From: an uncultured Eubacteriales bacterium
Lineage (GTDB): Bacteria; Bacillota; Clostridia; Oscillospirales; Oscillospiraceae
Direction: 5' to 3'
Length of the DNA stretch: 38,666 bases
Assembly (NCBI GenBank): GCA_900549485.1
Contig: UROG01000024.1
Location: 1 to 38,666 of the forward strand
In this document: positions 9,121-16,013 of the stretch, one piece after another
Layout: each line of letters begins with the position of its first letter
Position numbering within the stretch: position 1 is the stretch's first letter
Notes under the pieces: generated by a model
Databases searched by the model: none
What the model was told of the DNA's origin: nothing
The model's input: the letters and a program-made list of their open reading frames with translations, nothing else
Made by a program: the position numbers and the translations under genes

Positions 9121-9990
9121 ATGAAAAAAACGGTTGTGTTCGGCGCCGGACAGATGGGGACGATGGCGGCGCGCCTGCTCGGCACAGACTATGACATACT
9201 ATGCTTTGCCGACAATTCTCCAAAGAAGCAGGGCGGCACTGCGGCGGGGCTTCCCGTCGTTTCCCCGGAGGAGGCTTTCGCAAAAGCGCCCGATGCGGTG
9301 TGCATAGGCGTGCTTGACGGTGAACGCGCCGCCGCCATGGCAAGACAGCTCCGCACACTCGGCTTTGCGGGGGAGGCCTTTTCGCTTGGCGCACTGAAAA
9401 GCTTTGATGTGCGTCTCGGAACAATGCGCCTGCTGGCGGAGCAGATAAATGCGCTCGGCACGACCGGCGCGGCCGCAGAGCTTGGCGTTTTCAAGGGCGA
9501 TTTTGCCGCGTGCATCTCCGCGGCGTTTCCTGACAGGATGATACACCTTTTTGATACGTTTGAGGGCTTTACTGAAAGAGATGTGGCGGTCGAGGCGGCG
9601 AACGGTTTTTCCGGAGCCGCCGCCGGCGATTTTTCGGACACATCGGAGAAGGCGGTTCGCGCAAGGCTTCCGTATCCGGAAAGGGCGGTGTTCCATAAGG
9701 GCTGGTTTCCGGACACATTTTCGGGCTGCGAGAACGAAAAATTCGCCTTTGTTTCTATCGACGCGGATCTGTATGCACCGACTGCGGCGGCGCTCCCGCT
9801 CTTCTGGGACAGAATGAGCTGCGGCGGGGCGATCATCGTCCACGATGTAAACAGTACTCAATTCACCGGCGCCGGACAGGCGGTCAGCGAATTTTGCTGC
9901 GCACGGCGGATTTTTCCTACGCCCGTATGCGACCTGCACGGTTCCGTGATCCTGAGAAAGCCGTTCTCCGCACACGACGCTTCCGAATGA
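9121..9990 (+). CDS. TylF/MycF-like SAM-dependent methyltransferase with N-terminal Rossmann domain
   Basis: A 289-residue protein in two parts. Residues 1-~95 resemble a nucleotide-binding Rossmann fold opening with VVFGAGQMG and a CFADNSP segment, similar to regulatory or sugar-nucleotide modules. Residues ~100-285 match the macrocin O-methyltransferase (TylF/MycF) family: AELGVFKGDFA (SAM-binding region), LFDTFEGF, SIDADLYAPT with putative metal-binding Asp, and IIVHDVN. Family members methylate hydroxyls of sugars; here the substrate is unknown and a cell-surface glycan is a guess. AAGGAG lies 8 nt before the ATG. It follows the HAD gene by 12 nt. Confidence 0.83.
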   Translation: MKKTVVFGAGQMGTMAARLLGTDYDILCFADNSPKKQGGTAAGLPVVSPEEAFAKAPDAVCIGVLDGERAAAMARQLRTLGFAGEAFSLGALKSFDVRLGTMRLLAEQINALGTTGAAAELGVFKGDFAACISAAFPDRMIHLFDTFEGFTERDVAVEAANGFSGAAAGDFSDTSEKAVRARLPYPERAVFHKGWFPDTFSGCENEKFAFVSIDADLYAPTAAALPLFWDRMSCGGAIIVHDVNSTQFTGAGQAVSEFCCARRIFPTPVCDLHGSVILRKPFSAHDASE

Positions 9991-10031
9991 GCGCGTATGG
10001 AATAATTTAAGCATATTCCGGTGTATTTTAT

Positions 10032-10427
10032 ATGAAAAATAAAAAATCAAGCAATAAACTGTTCTCTTTCTTTAATAAAGCAGACATTGTTTTGCTTGCG
10101 GTATTCCTGCTTATGGGTGCGGGAAGCGTTCTGGCGGCAAATTTGCAGCCCGCTTCCGGAAGCACGGTCATTATAAGCGTGAACGGGGAGGAATACGGCA
10201 GATATCCGCTGAATGTTGACAGGGAAATAGATGTTGATACCGTGTATGGGCATAATACCGTGAGAATAAGCGATTCAACGGTATGCGTTGCGGACAGTGA
10301 TTGCCCTAACCTTGACTGTGAACGCTTTGGACGCATATCCCGTCCGGCGCAGACGATCATCTGCCTGCCGCACCGTATGCTTGTGCGCATCACGGGTGAT
10401 ACGGATATTGACGCCGTAATTTATTGA
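10032..10427 (+). CDS. NusG domain II-containing membrane-anchored protein
   Basis: 131 residues: a basic N-terminus, one transmembrane or signal-anchor segment at ~18-36 (ADIVLLAVFLLMGAGSV), then an extracytoplasmic beta-domain of the NusG-II type with the family landmarks DCPN-x-DC, GRIS-x-P and Q-T-I-I-C-L-P-H. Despite the name it is not a transcription factor. The family is nearly always next to a Gx membrane protein, as here, and is often linked with flavin or redox membrane systems, though its exact role is unresolved. The four Cys in the C-terminal half (VCVADSDC, LDC, IICLP) are the conserved features. The ribosome site is weak (GGTG, 9 nt). Confidence 0.85.
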   Translation: MKNKKSSNKLFSFFNKADIVLLAVFLLMGAGSVLAANLQPASGSTVIISVNGEEYGRYPLNVDREIDVDTVYGHNTVRISDSTVCVADSDCPNLDCERFGRISRPAQTIICLPHRMLVRITGDTDIDAVIY

Positions 10428-10431
10428 CGCT

Positions 10432-10944
10432 ATGAATGATTCCAAAACAAGAAAGCTTGCCGTCTGCGCTATGCTTGCCGCCGCTGCGCTGATTTTTTCG
10501 TATATTGAGGCCGTTATTCCGTTTTCCGTCGGAATGCCCGGCATAAAGCTCGGCTTTGCAAATATAGTGATCGTTTACGTTTTGTACCGGTTTGACGGAA
10601 GGTATGCATTTGCGGTAAATGTTGTACGTATTGTGCTTGTGGGGCTGCTGTTCGGTTCGCCCTTTTCCGCGTTGTATGCGCTTGCGGGCGGCATGGTCAG
10701 CCTGTGTGCAATGATACTGATAAAAAAAGCCGGAGTATTCAGCGTCACCGGCGTATCCATGGCGGGCGGCGTATTCCATAATCTTGGTCAGCTTGCCGTT
10801 GCGGCGTGTGTTGTGCAGACGGCGCAGGTGATCATCTATTTTCCGGTGCTCATTTTTTCGGGCGTCGCGGCGGGGATCGTAAACGGCATAGCCGCGCAGC
10901 TGTGTCTGAACAGAACAATAAAGCCCTTCAAAAAATCGCTTTAA
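10432..10944 (+). CDS. Gx transporter family membrane protein (HepT component I-like)
   Basis: A 170-residue integral membrane protein with about five hydrophobic helices. It matches the Gx family, annotated either as heptaprenyl diphosphate synthase component I or as an ECF-transporter-like S component. The landmarks are the N-terminal KLAVCAMLAAAALIFSYIEA and MPGIKLGFANI, followed by GGMVSL and VFHNLGQL. It starts 4 nt after the NusG-II gene with no clear ribosome site of its own, suggesting translational coupling. No second prenyltransferase subunit is nearby, so the transporter-like reading is at least as likely. The terminator stem overlaps the stop codon. Confidence 0.87.
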   Translation: MNDSKTRKLAVCAMLAAAALIFSYIEAVIPFSVGMPGIKLGFANIVIVYVLYRFDGRYAFAVNVVRIVLVGLLFGSPFSALYALAGGMVSLCAMILIKKAGVFSVTGVSMAGGVFHNLGQLAVAACVVQTAQVIIYFPVLIFSGVAAGIVNGIAAQLCLNRTIKPFKKSL

Positions 10945-10959
10945 CAAAGCGATTTTTTT
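10931..10959 (+). terminator. Terminator of the NusG-II/Gx pair
   Basis: A 10-bp stem (10933-10942 with 10946-10955) is followed by a run of T. It overlaps the TAA of the Gx gene. Confidence 0.85.
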
Positions 10960-10966
10960 GTTGATT

Positions 10967-10995
10967 TTGCACAGGGTTCATGTTATCCTGATAAT
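10967..10995 (+). promoter_or_regulatory. Candidate promoter of the first Cys-repeat lipoprotein gene
   Basis: TTGCAC, a 17-nt spacer and GATAAT. It lies just after the preceding terminator and about 35 nt before the ribosome site of the gene at 11038. The -35 match is weak. Confidence 0.45.
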
Positions 10996-11037
10996 ATATA
11001 GCGAAAACGGCTGATTTACAGAAAGGATCGAACCCTG

Positions 11038-11901
11038 ATGAAAAAGATAGCGATACTGTTTCTGGCGTTGACCGTCGCAATTACTCTCGGCGCATGCTGT
11101 CTCAGGCATGAGTGGACGGAGGCTACATACACCCATGCGAAGACCTGCATTGCCTGCGGCAAAACCGAAGGCGAACCGCTGAACCCGCTTCTCTATATCA
11201 ATGAAGAAGACGGCGTTGCCATTACCGGCTATGCCATCGAATGTGACGCCAACTTCGAAATTCCCGCGGAAATCGACGGGAAGCCGGTCGTCGCCATCGG
11301 AAAGTACGCCTTTGACGGCAGGGATGAGCTTGTCAGAGTGACGATACCGGAGAGCGTTGTCAAAATTGAAAATTATGCGTTCAAAGACTGCAAAAACCTG
11401 AAATATGTGTATATGCCCAGCGGAGAAACCGCTGAGTTCGATCATACGGCGTTCTATAACTGCACAAATCTTGAGGCGGTCGATACCGGCAGCATAAAAT
11501 ATACGGGGTTCAATGATAATATAGGCGCGCTTGACGGCGCGTGGACCTCGGAGCAGAATGTCTCTCTGCGCGGGGTAAACACCAATATATTCAAGCTCAA
11601 CGATACAGTGACGAACTGTATCGGCTTCAGCATGGATGTGGCAATTACCGAATATACAGGGAATCCGTTCGGCAAATGGTTTGTTTACGCACGCGATCTT
11701 TCCGGCAAATGGAATATAATCGCCGACTATGTTATGGAAAAGGAGAGGGCAGGCGAATATCAGCATTTTGATTTTGAATTTGATGCCCCTGTAACATTTG
11801 ACGCCGTTACTATCGTTGAGGAGCAGAATGTCTATCATTCCGTTTCGTCCTCCATTGATTTTTATGACGTTATCTGCCATTTTTCAATAGACGGGAAATA
11901 A
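11038..11901 (+). CDS. Lipoprotein with one Cys-repeat, BspA-type leucine-rich repeats and C-terminal beta domain
   Basis: 287 residues. Signal peptide with lipobox L-G-A-C (Cys20). Residues 24-49 form one copy of a Cys repeat whose pattern is H-x-W-T-E-A-T…K-T-C-x-x-C-G-K-T-E-G. BspA-like LRR_5 segments follow at ~60-150 (the 'F.IP.EIDGKPVVAIG', 'LVRVTIPESVVKIENYAF' and 'LKYVYMPSG' pattern). The last ~130 residues are an unrecognised, probably jelly-roll domain with NPFGKW and FDVICHF-like elements. A paralogue with the same order but five Cys repeats is the next gene (12088-13263). Likely a surface adhesin or glycan-binding protein; function not shown. Confidence 0.85.
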   Translation: MKKIAILFLALTVAITLGACCLRHEWTEATYTHAKTCIACGKTEGEPLNPLLYINEEDGVAITGYAIECDANFEIPAEIDGKPVVAIGKYAFDGRDELVRVTIPESVVKIENYAFKDCKNLKYVYMPSGETAEFDHTAFYNCTNLEAVDTGSIKYTGFNDNIGALDGAWTSEQNVSLRGVNTNIFKLNDTVTNCIGFSMDVAITEYTGNPFGKWFVYARDLSGKWNIIADYVMEKERAGEYQHFDFEFDAPVTFDAVTIVEEQNVYHSVSSSIDFYDVICHFSIDGK

Positions 11902-11911
11902 AATTTACTGC

Positions 11912-11945
11912 AAAAGCATCACGGGCGAAAGCCCGCGGTGCTTTT
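11912..11945 (+). terminator. Terminator between the two lipoprotein paralogues
   Basis: AAAAGCA and TGCTTTT arms flank a GC-rich stem with a GAAA loop (CGGGC-GAAA-GCCCG), starting 10 nt after the stop codon at 11901. The rest of the gap to 12088 holds A/T-rich promoter-like sequence but no single best promoter. Confidence 0.75.
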
Positions 11946-12087
11946 CTGCATCGGATCGCCTGTATAATATAATCACGGGGAAGATTTGTTGTCAGCGTTT
12001 TCATCCGTTTTTTGTTGTTTTTATACCGTGCTCATGATATCTTTAACACAGGCTGTGAACAAAATCATATAAAAAGGGAGGATTTCA

Positions 12088-13263
12088 ATGAAGAAACTGC
12101 TGATTCTGCTTCTGGCTTTATCCATTGCGGTTACTCTCGGCGCATGCTGTCTCAAACATGAGTGGACGGAAGCGACCTGCACCGAGCCGAAGACCTGCGC
12201 CAAGTGCGGTAAAACCGAGGGTGAAGCGCTCGGACATGAGTGGACGGAAGCGACCTGCACCGAACCGAAGACCTGCACCGTCTGCGGCGTGACCGAGGGC
12301 GGGCTTGCGGAACACACGTGGGCGGAAGCGACCTGCACCGAACCGAAGACCTGCACCGTCTGCGGCGCGACCGAGGGCGAGGCTTTGGGACACACAGCGG
12401 GTAAGCCCGACTGCACGGAGGATGCCGTTTGCAGCGTCTGCGGCGAAACGGTAGAAAGCGCAATAGGACACAACTGGACAGAGGCAACCTTTGATGCGCC
12501 TAAGACATGTGCCGATTGCGGCGCGTCGGAGGGAGATGCCCTCAGCCCGTTCAGCTATGCGGAGGAAGACGGGAAAGCAATAATAACCGGCTATATGGCG
12601 GACTGCCCGGCAGAGCTTGTCATTCCGGATGAGATCGACGGACTGGAAGTTGCGGCGATAGGCGACAACGCTTTCGCCGGATGCAGCGGACTTACAAGCG
12701 TGACTCTGCCGAAGAGCGTTGTACATATCGGCGCAAATGCTTTCAGCAATTGCCCGTCTCTGACAGTCGTGAATATGCCCGGCTTTGACGTGGCGGAGAT
12801 CAACCGCACGGCGTTTGAAAACTGCGGCGAGCTTACCGGCGTTATGGGCGACGAAATATTTTACACGGGATATACAAGCAATTGCGGAGACATGGAGGGC
12901 GAATGGGAAGGCAGCAGAGGCACATGCTTCCACGGCGTATACACAGACGTTTACCACCTTGCCGCACCTATCAGAAAGTGTGTTGCGTTCAGCCTTGATA
13001 CGTCCATTACGCAGTATAACGGCAACCCGTTCCGCGAGTGGGAAATATATGTAAAGCGCGGCAGCAAGGCGTGGGAAAAAGTCGCCGAATATACCATGAG
13101 CAAGGAAAAAGCGGGCGAAGTCGAGCGCTTCACGTTCGAATTTGAAAAGCCTATCTCCTTTGACTGCATAGCCGTTGCGGATAAAAACAATTTCTATCAC
13201 ACGGTTTACTATACCGTTTACCTGCACGACGTTGTCAAATACTTTTCAATCGACGGCAAATAA
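12088..13263 (+). CDS. Lipoprotein with five Cys repeats, BspA-type leucine-rich repeats and C-terminal beta domain
   Basis: 391 residues and a clear paralogue of the preceding gene. Signal peptide with lipobox L-G-A-C (Cys20). Residues 24-153 are five 26-residue repeats of the form H-x-W-x-E-A-T-C-T-E-P-K-T-C-x-x-C-G-x-T-E-G-x-x-x-G. The first three are nearly identical and the fourth and fifth are diverged. LRR_5 segments lie at ~165-255 (AFAGCSGLTSVTLPKSVVHIG and a following copy). The same C-terminal ~130-residue beta domain ends in YFSIDGK. The paired CxxC and extra Cys in each repeat suggest metal binding or disulfides outside the cell. GGGAGG lies 6 nt before the ATG. Confidence 0.88.
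   Translation: MKKLLILLLALSIAVTLGACCLKHEWTEATCTEPKTCAKCGKTEGEALGHEWTEATCTEPKTCTVCGVTEGGLAEHTWAEATCTEPKTCTVCGATEGEALGHTAGKPDCTEDAVCSVCGETVESAIGHNWTEATFDAPKTCADCGASEGDALSPFSYAEEDGKAIITGYMADCPAELVIPDEIDGLEVAAIGDNAFAGCSGLTSVTLPKSVVHIGANAFSNCPSLTVVNMPGFDVAEINRTAFENCGELTGVMGDEIFYTGYTSNCGDMEGEWEGSRGTCFHGVYTDVYHLAAPIRKCVAFSLDTSITQYNGNPFREWEIYVKRGSKAWEKVAEYTMSKEKAGEVERFTFEFEKPISFDCIAVADKNNFYHTVYYTVYLHDVVKYFSIDGK
12157..12546 (+). repeat. Five tandem 78-nt coding repeats
   Basis: Five 26-codon units encode the Cys repeats of the lipoprotein. Units 1-3 share long stretches of identical nucleotides, for example around the E-A-T-C-T-E-P codons, pointing to recent expansion. The upstream paralogue has one unit. 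Confidence 0.85.
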
Positions 13264-13285
13264 GATGTAAAGGTATAAAAAGACT

Positions 13286-13325
13286 TGCGGCTCCCCGAAA
13301 AATCAGGGAGCCGCAGTTGGTTTTT
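13286..13325. terminator. Bidirectional terminator
   Basis: A 10-bp GC-rich stem (13286-13295 with 13306-13315) sits between convergent genes. The plus strand continues into GTTGGTTTTT, and the minus strand continues into AGTCTTTTT, so it can serve both the lipoprotein gene and the collagen-like gene. Confidence 0.75.
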
Positions 13326-14058
13326 ATGCCAGCTTCGTTACCGTCATGGTGCTGTTGGCGTAGTTCACGCTGTTGCCGGCGTTGTTCAGCACGGTCAGCG
13401 TTTCCGTGCCGGTCGAGCTGACTATCGCGCTGAGCGAAAGTCTTTGCGGATCGTTTGCATCTGCGGTTATAGATGTGACCGCAGACGGTACGGCCGAGCC
13501 GTTCAGCGCAAGCGCCGCGCCCACGGTTCCGGAGGTTGTGACGCTTGCGTCGCTGTCAAAGGTCACAAGGTACTGACCGGGCGTGAGCGTGACGCCGGTC
13601 GTCCCGCTGGCGGTTATGTCGCCGGTGGAATTTATCACATTGGTTCCGAGCGGTATCGCGGCGGCGTTGTCAACCGCCTGTGAGGCGGCGCTGTACAGCA
13701 TGGCGTTCTGGTTGGTCGCGGTTGCGCCCGTCTCACCCTGCGGCCCCTGCGGTCCCGTCGCTCCGGTTGCGCCCGTCTCACCCTGCGGCCCCTGCGGTCC
13801 CGTCGCTCCGGTCGCGCCGGTTGCGCCCGACGGCCCCTGCGGACCCGTTGCGCCGGTCGCGCCTGTCGCACCCTGCGGCCCCGCCGGACCGGCAGGACCC
13901 GGTATCCCCTGCGGACCTTGCGGTCCCTGCGGTCCCGGAGGCCCCTGCAAGCCCATTGGCCCCGCCGGACCTACGTTGCTGCCGCAGCCGCAGCAGCCGC
14001 AGCTGCCGTTGCAGCGGTCGGAATATATCTTGGTGGAGTAGTAATCGTTATCAGGCAT
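13324..14058 (-). CDS. Collagen-like triple-helix repeat protein (BclA-like)
   Basis: 244 residues. The N-terminus (1-29) is short, with no signal peptide, and holds a Cys cluster (RCNGSCGCCGCGS). Residues ~30-113 are uninterrupted Gly-X-Y triplets, first GPAGP/GPQGP then GATGAT/GETGAT, the Thr-rich type that is glycosylated in BclA-like proteins. Residues ~115-244 form a globular beta domain similar to the C-terminal trimerising domain of exosporium and surface collagen-like proteins. In Firmicutes such proteins decorate spores or cell surfaces as trimeric filaments. The lack of a signal peptide fits spore-coat/exosporium assembly, but no sporulation gene is in the window. GGAGG lies 6-7 nt before the ATG. 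Confidence 0.88.
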   Translation of the reverse strand: MPDNDYYSTKIYSDRCNGSCGCCGCGSNVGPAGPMGLQGPPGPQGPQGPQGIPGPAGPAGPQGATGATGATGPQGPSGATGATGATGPQGPQGETGATGATGPQGPQGETGATATNQNAMLYSAASQAVDNAAAIPLGTNVINSTGDITASGTTGVTLTPGQYLVTFDSDASVTTSGTVGAALALNGSAVPSAVTSITADANDPQRLSLSAIVSSTGTETLTVLNNAGNSVNYANSTMTVTKLA

Positions 14059-14160
14059 ATAATACCTCCGAATTTTGGTATTTGCGAGGTTGCCCTCGGA
14101 GCATTATATGCATCTGCCGTTACCGGCGTTATGCCGCCGGAACACAAAAGAACACAGACT

Positions 14161-14224
14161 GTCAAAAAAGTCTTGTAAGGACTTTTTTGACAAGCTGAAC
14201 AGGGAGCGCGCCGCGCTCCCTGTT
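14161..14224 (-). terminator. Paired-hairpin terminator of the kinase-lectin gene
   Basis: Two stems lie directly past the stop at 14240 on the minus strand. The nearer one is GC-rich (13-bp arms, 14198-14224). The farther is a 12-bp stem with T6/A6 runs (14161-14172 with 14180-14191). The same arrangement, with the same linking motif, follows PFOR at 2256-2315. Confidence 0.75.
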
Positions 14225-14239
14225 GATCACATATGGTTT

Positions 14240-15826
14240 TTATCCGCCGTATTCGCAGATATACGCTATTTTGCCGCTGTACATATGCGCAAAGTCCTTG
14301 CAGGGGTCGTTGCGGCTGTCGTTCTGTGACCAGCCCCTGTTATTCCACAAAAGCATATAATCCTCAGGAACACCGTTGTCGGTGTAGGAGGGTTCGCCGT
14401 AAGCCCATTTTTCGTAGACTTTGGATGAACCGTCTTCCCAGATCACGGTTCCGTTTTCACGGTGTCCGCCGATCCAGACATATGTCACGCCGGCATCGGA
14501 AGCAAGCTGAGTAACCACGGCAAATTCGTCCGCGTCGTTGATGACGACAAGGTGGCCGCCGAGGGCTTCACACTTTTCCTTGGCCTGCTCCCAACTGACG
14601 TCTTCAACAAATACCTTATAGCTATGCTCTACCGGCTCGGAGGACTGCGCCGTTCCGGCTGTGTCGGCGCCGGGAATATAAGGCGCTTCCGAAGGATCGG
14701 GCGGTATGTCAAGGTCGTTCGAGGTGTCCACGGGCGCGGGCGTCACGTTGACGGCGGAGGCGGCAGGTTCATCGTCATCTATAAGTGCCGAATAGTCGCC
14801 ATGTTCAATGTTTTCGGCTGCTTTCTGCGTCTCCTCGGTACTTTCGGTAAGATCTTTTATCAGGGCGTTGAAGAGGATAGAGACGATGACGAGTACGGCG
14901 CAAAGCACAAGGATTATTGCCACGGGGCGGCGCTTGCGGCGATTAAGCTTTTCGGCGGAGATACGCTCCCTTTCCGCACCCTTGGTGTACTGCACCGCAG
15001 GGGCGGCGTTTTTGTCCGCAGTTACATATACCGGCTCAAGCTCACCCTCATCGCCGTCAGGCTCACTCTGGGGGATATACAGGTCAAAATCCTCTTCGCC
15101 GCTTGCCGCGGCAGGGGCGGCTTCGGCTGCTTCCGTTTCATCTTCCGCATTTTCCTCGACGGGGGAAACGTCTTCGCTATCCTCCGGCGCGGGAATGGGG
15201 GTGTCTTCTTCCTTTTCAATAATACCAACCATCAGCTTTTCGATCTCCGTCAAATCATCATCATTTTTTTTGAATATCACTTCGGCACTCGGCGCACCGT
15301 TGAGGTAAAGGTTTTTGAGGCAGCTTTCCGCCATTACCCGCATTTCGTCCATGCTCTGATAGCGTTCGGCCGCCTTGAAGCGGGTGGCTTTGCCTATAAT
15401 CTCGCCGAGCCTGCGCCCGGCCTCCTTCGGGACTTCAAAATTGTCGCCGCCCATCCGCCTCAGCTGCGGGTCGCGGCATTTCCCTTCGAACGGCAGCTTG
15501 CCGCCCGTTACGGCATAGTACATGAGAAGCCCTATCGAATAAACATCGGCGGCGGGGGTGCGCTTCCCGTTCCAATACAGCTCCGGCGGGAGGAAGTCAA
15601 GCTCCTGCCCCGTCCAATCCTCCTGCTTTGCAGGACCAACGGCGATGCCTCCGTTTTCGTCGATGCTGATGTTCTCGGGATAAATTCCGCCCCTGTAAAC
15701 ACCCGCTCCAACGTCTGCCTTGATATATTCACACAGCTTCGCAACGAAATCGCAAAGCTCCTGCCGTCCGAAATGAGTTATTCCCTTGCCGAGAACTCTA
15801 TCGGGGTCAAATTTTGCCTTTACCAA
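14240..15826 (-). CDS. Membrane protein: truncated pseudokinase domain, transmembrane helix, C-type lectin domain
   Basis: 528 residues. Residues ~20-175 resemble the C-lobe of eukaryotic-type Ser/Thr kinases: YRGGIYPENI at 44-53 in place of HRDxKxxN, VGP at 63-65 in place of DFG, PPE at 80-82, DVYSIG at 94-99 and Arg155 of subdomain XI. The N-lobe (Gly-rich loop, Val-Ala-x-Lys) is absent, and only ~140 nt separate the start from the previous terminator. This is therefore probably a catalytically dead, C-lobe-only pseudokinase. An acidic linker (~205-265) precedes a basic stretch and one TM helix (~301-323). Residues ~401-527 are a C-type lectin-like domain: C419 in EKCEALGGHL, WIGG at 451, GEPS...NGVPED, C509 and C524. 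The N-terminus should be cytoplasmic and the lectin outside. Start is TTG with GAGGAGG 7 nt upstream. Confidence 0.82.
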   Translation of the reverse strand: MVKAKFDPDRVLGKGITHFGRQELCDFVAKLCEYIKADVGAGVYRGGIYPENISIDENGGIAVGPAKQEDWTGQELDFLPPELYWNGKRTPAADVYSIGLLMYYAVTGGKLPFEGKCRDPQLRRMGGDNFEVPKEAGRRLGEIIGKATRFKAAERYQSMDEMRVMAESCLKNLYLNGAPSAEVIFKKNDDDLTEIEKLMVGIIEKEEDTPIPAPEDSEDVSPVEENAEDETEAAEAAPAAASGEEDFDLYIPQSEPDGDEGELEPVYVTADKNAAPAVQYTKGAERERISAEKLNRRKRRPVAIILVLCAVLVIVSILFNALIKDLTESTEETQKAAENIEHGDYSALIDDDEPAASAVNVTPAPVDTSNDLDIPPDPSEAPYIPGADTAGTAQSSEPVEHSYKVFVEDVSWEQAKEKCEALGGHLVVINDADEFAVVTQLASDAGVTYVWIGGHRENGTVIWEDGSSKVYEKWAYGEPSYTDNGVPEDYMLLWNNRGWSQNDSRNDPCKDFAHMYSGKIAYICEYGG

Positions 15827-15866
15827 AACATCGCCTCCTCTCTGGGGTTACGTAATTTACATTGTT

Positions 15867-15895
15867 ATGTTAACATAGACCGCGCCGTTCGTCAA
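15867..15895 (-). promoter_or_regulatory. Promoter of the kinase-lectin gene
   Basis: On the minus strand TTGACG (15895-15890), a 17-nt spacer, then TAACAT (15872-15867). The predicted transcript start is just upstream of the GAGGAGG ribosome site. Confidence 0.55.
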
Positions 15896-15965
15896 TGAAA
15901 ACTCTTTTTCTTTTCTAAAATATTTTTTCCGACATTTCCTGTTTTTTCATAGCCGTTTTAACGGC

Positions 15966-16005
15966 AAAAAATATTGCAGATGGGTTTTCATCTGCAATAT
16001 TTTTT
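15966..16005 (-). terminator. Terminator of the repeat-rich surface protein gene
   Basis: A perfect 17-bp inverted repeat (15966-15982 with 15989-16005) with a 6-nt loop and A6/T6 ends begins 8 nt past the stop codon at 16014. Confidence 0.9.
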
Positions 16006-16013
16006 GATTATGC

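Noticed and set aside
12157..12546. Regular tandem repeats resembling a CRISPR array
   Set aside because: The units abut without spacers, are in frame and encode a conserved Cys repeat of a lipoprotein.
14240..15826. Frameshift loss of the kinase N-lobe
   Set aside because: Only ~140 nt separate the start from the preceding terminator, and a promoter and strong ribosome site precede the TTG, so no N-lobe coding sequence is hidden upstream.
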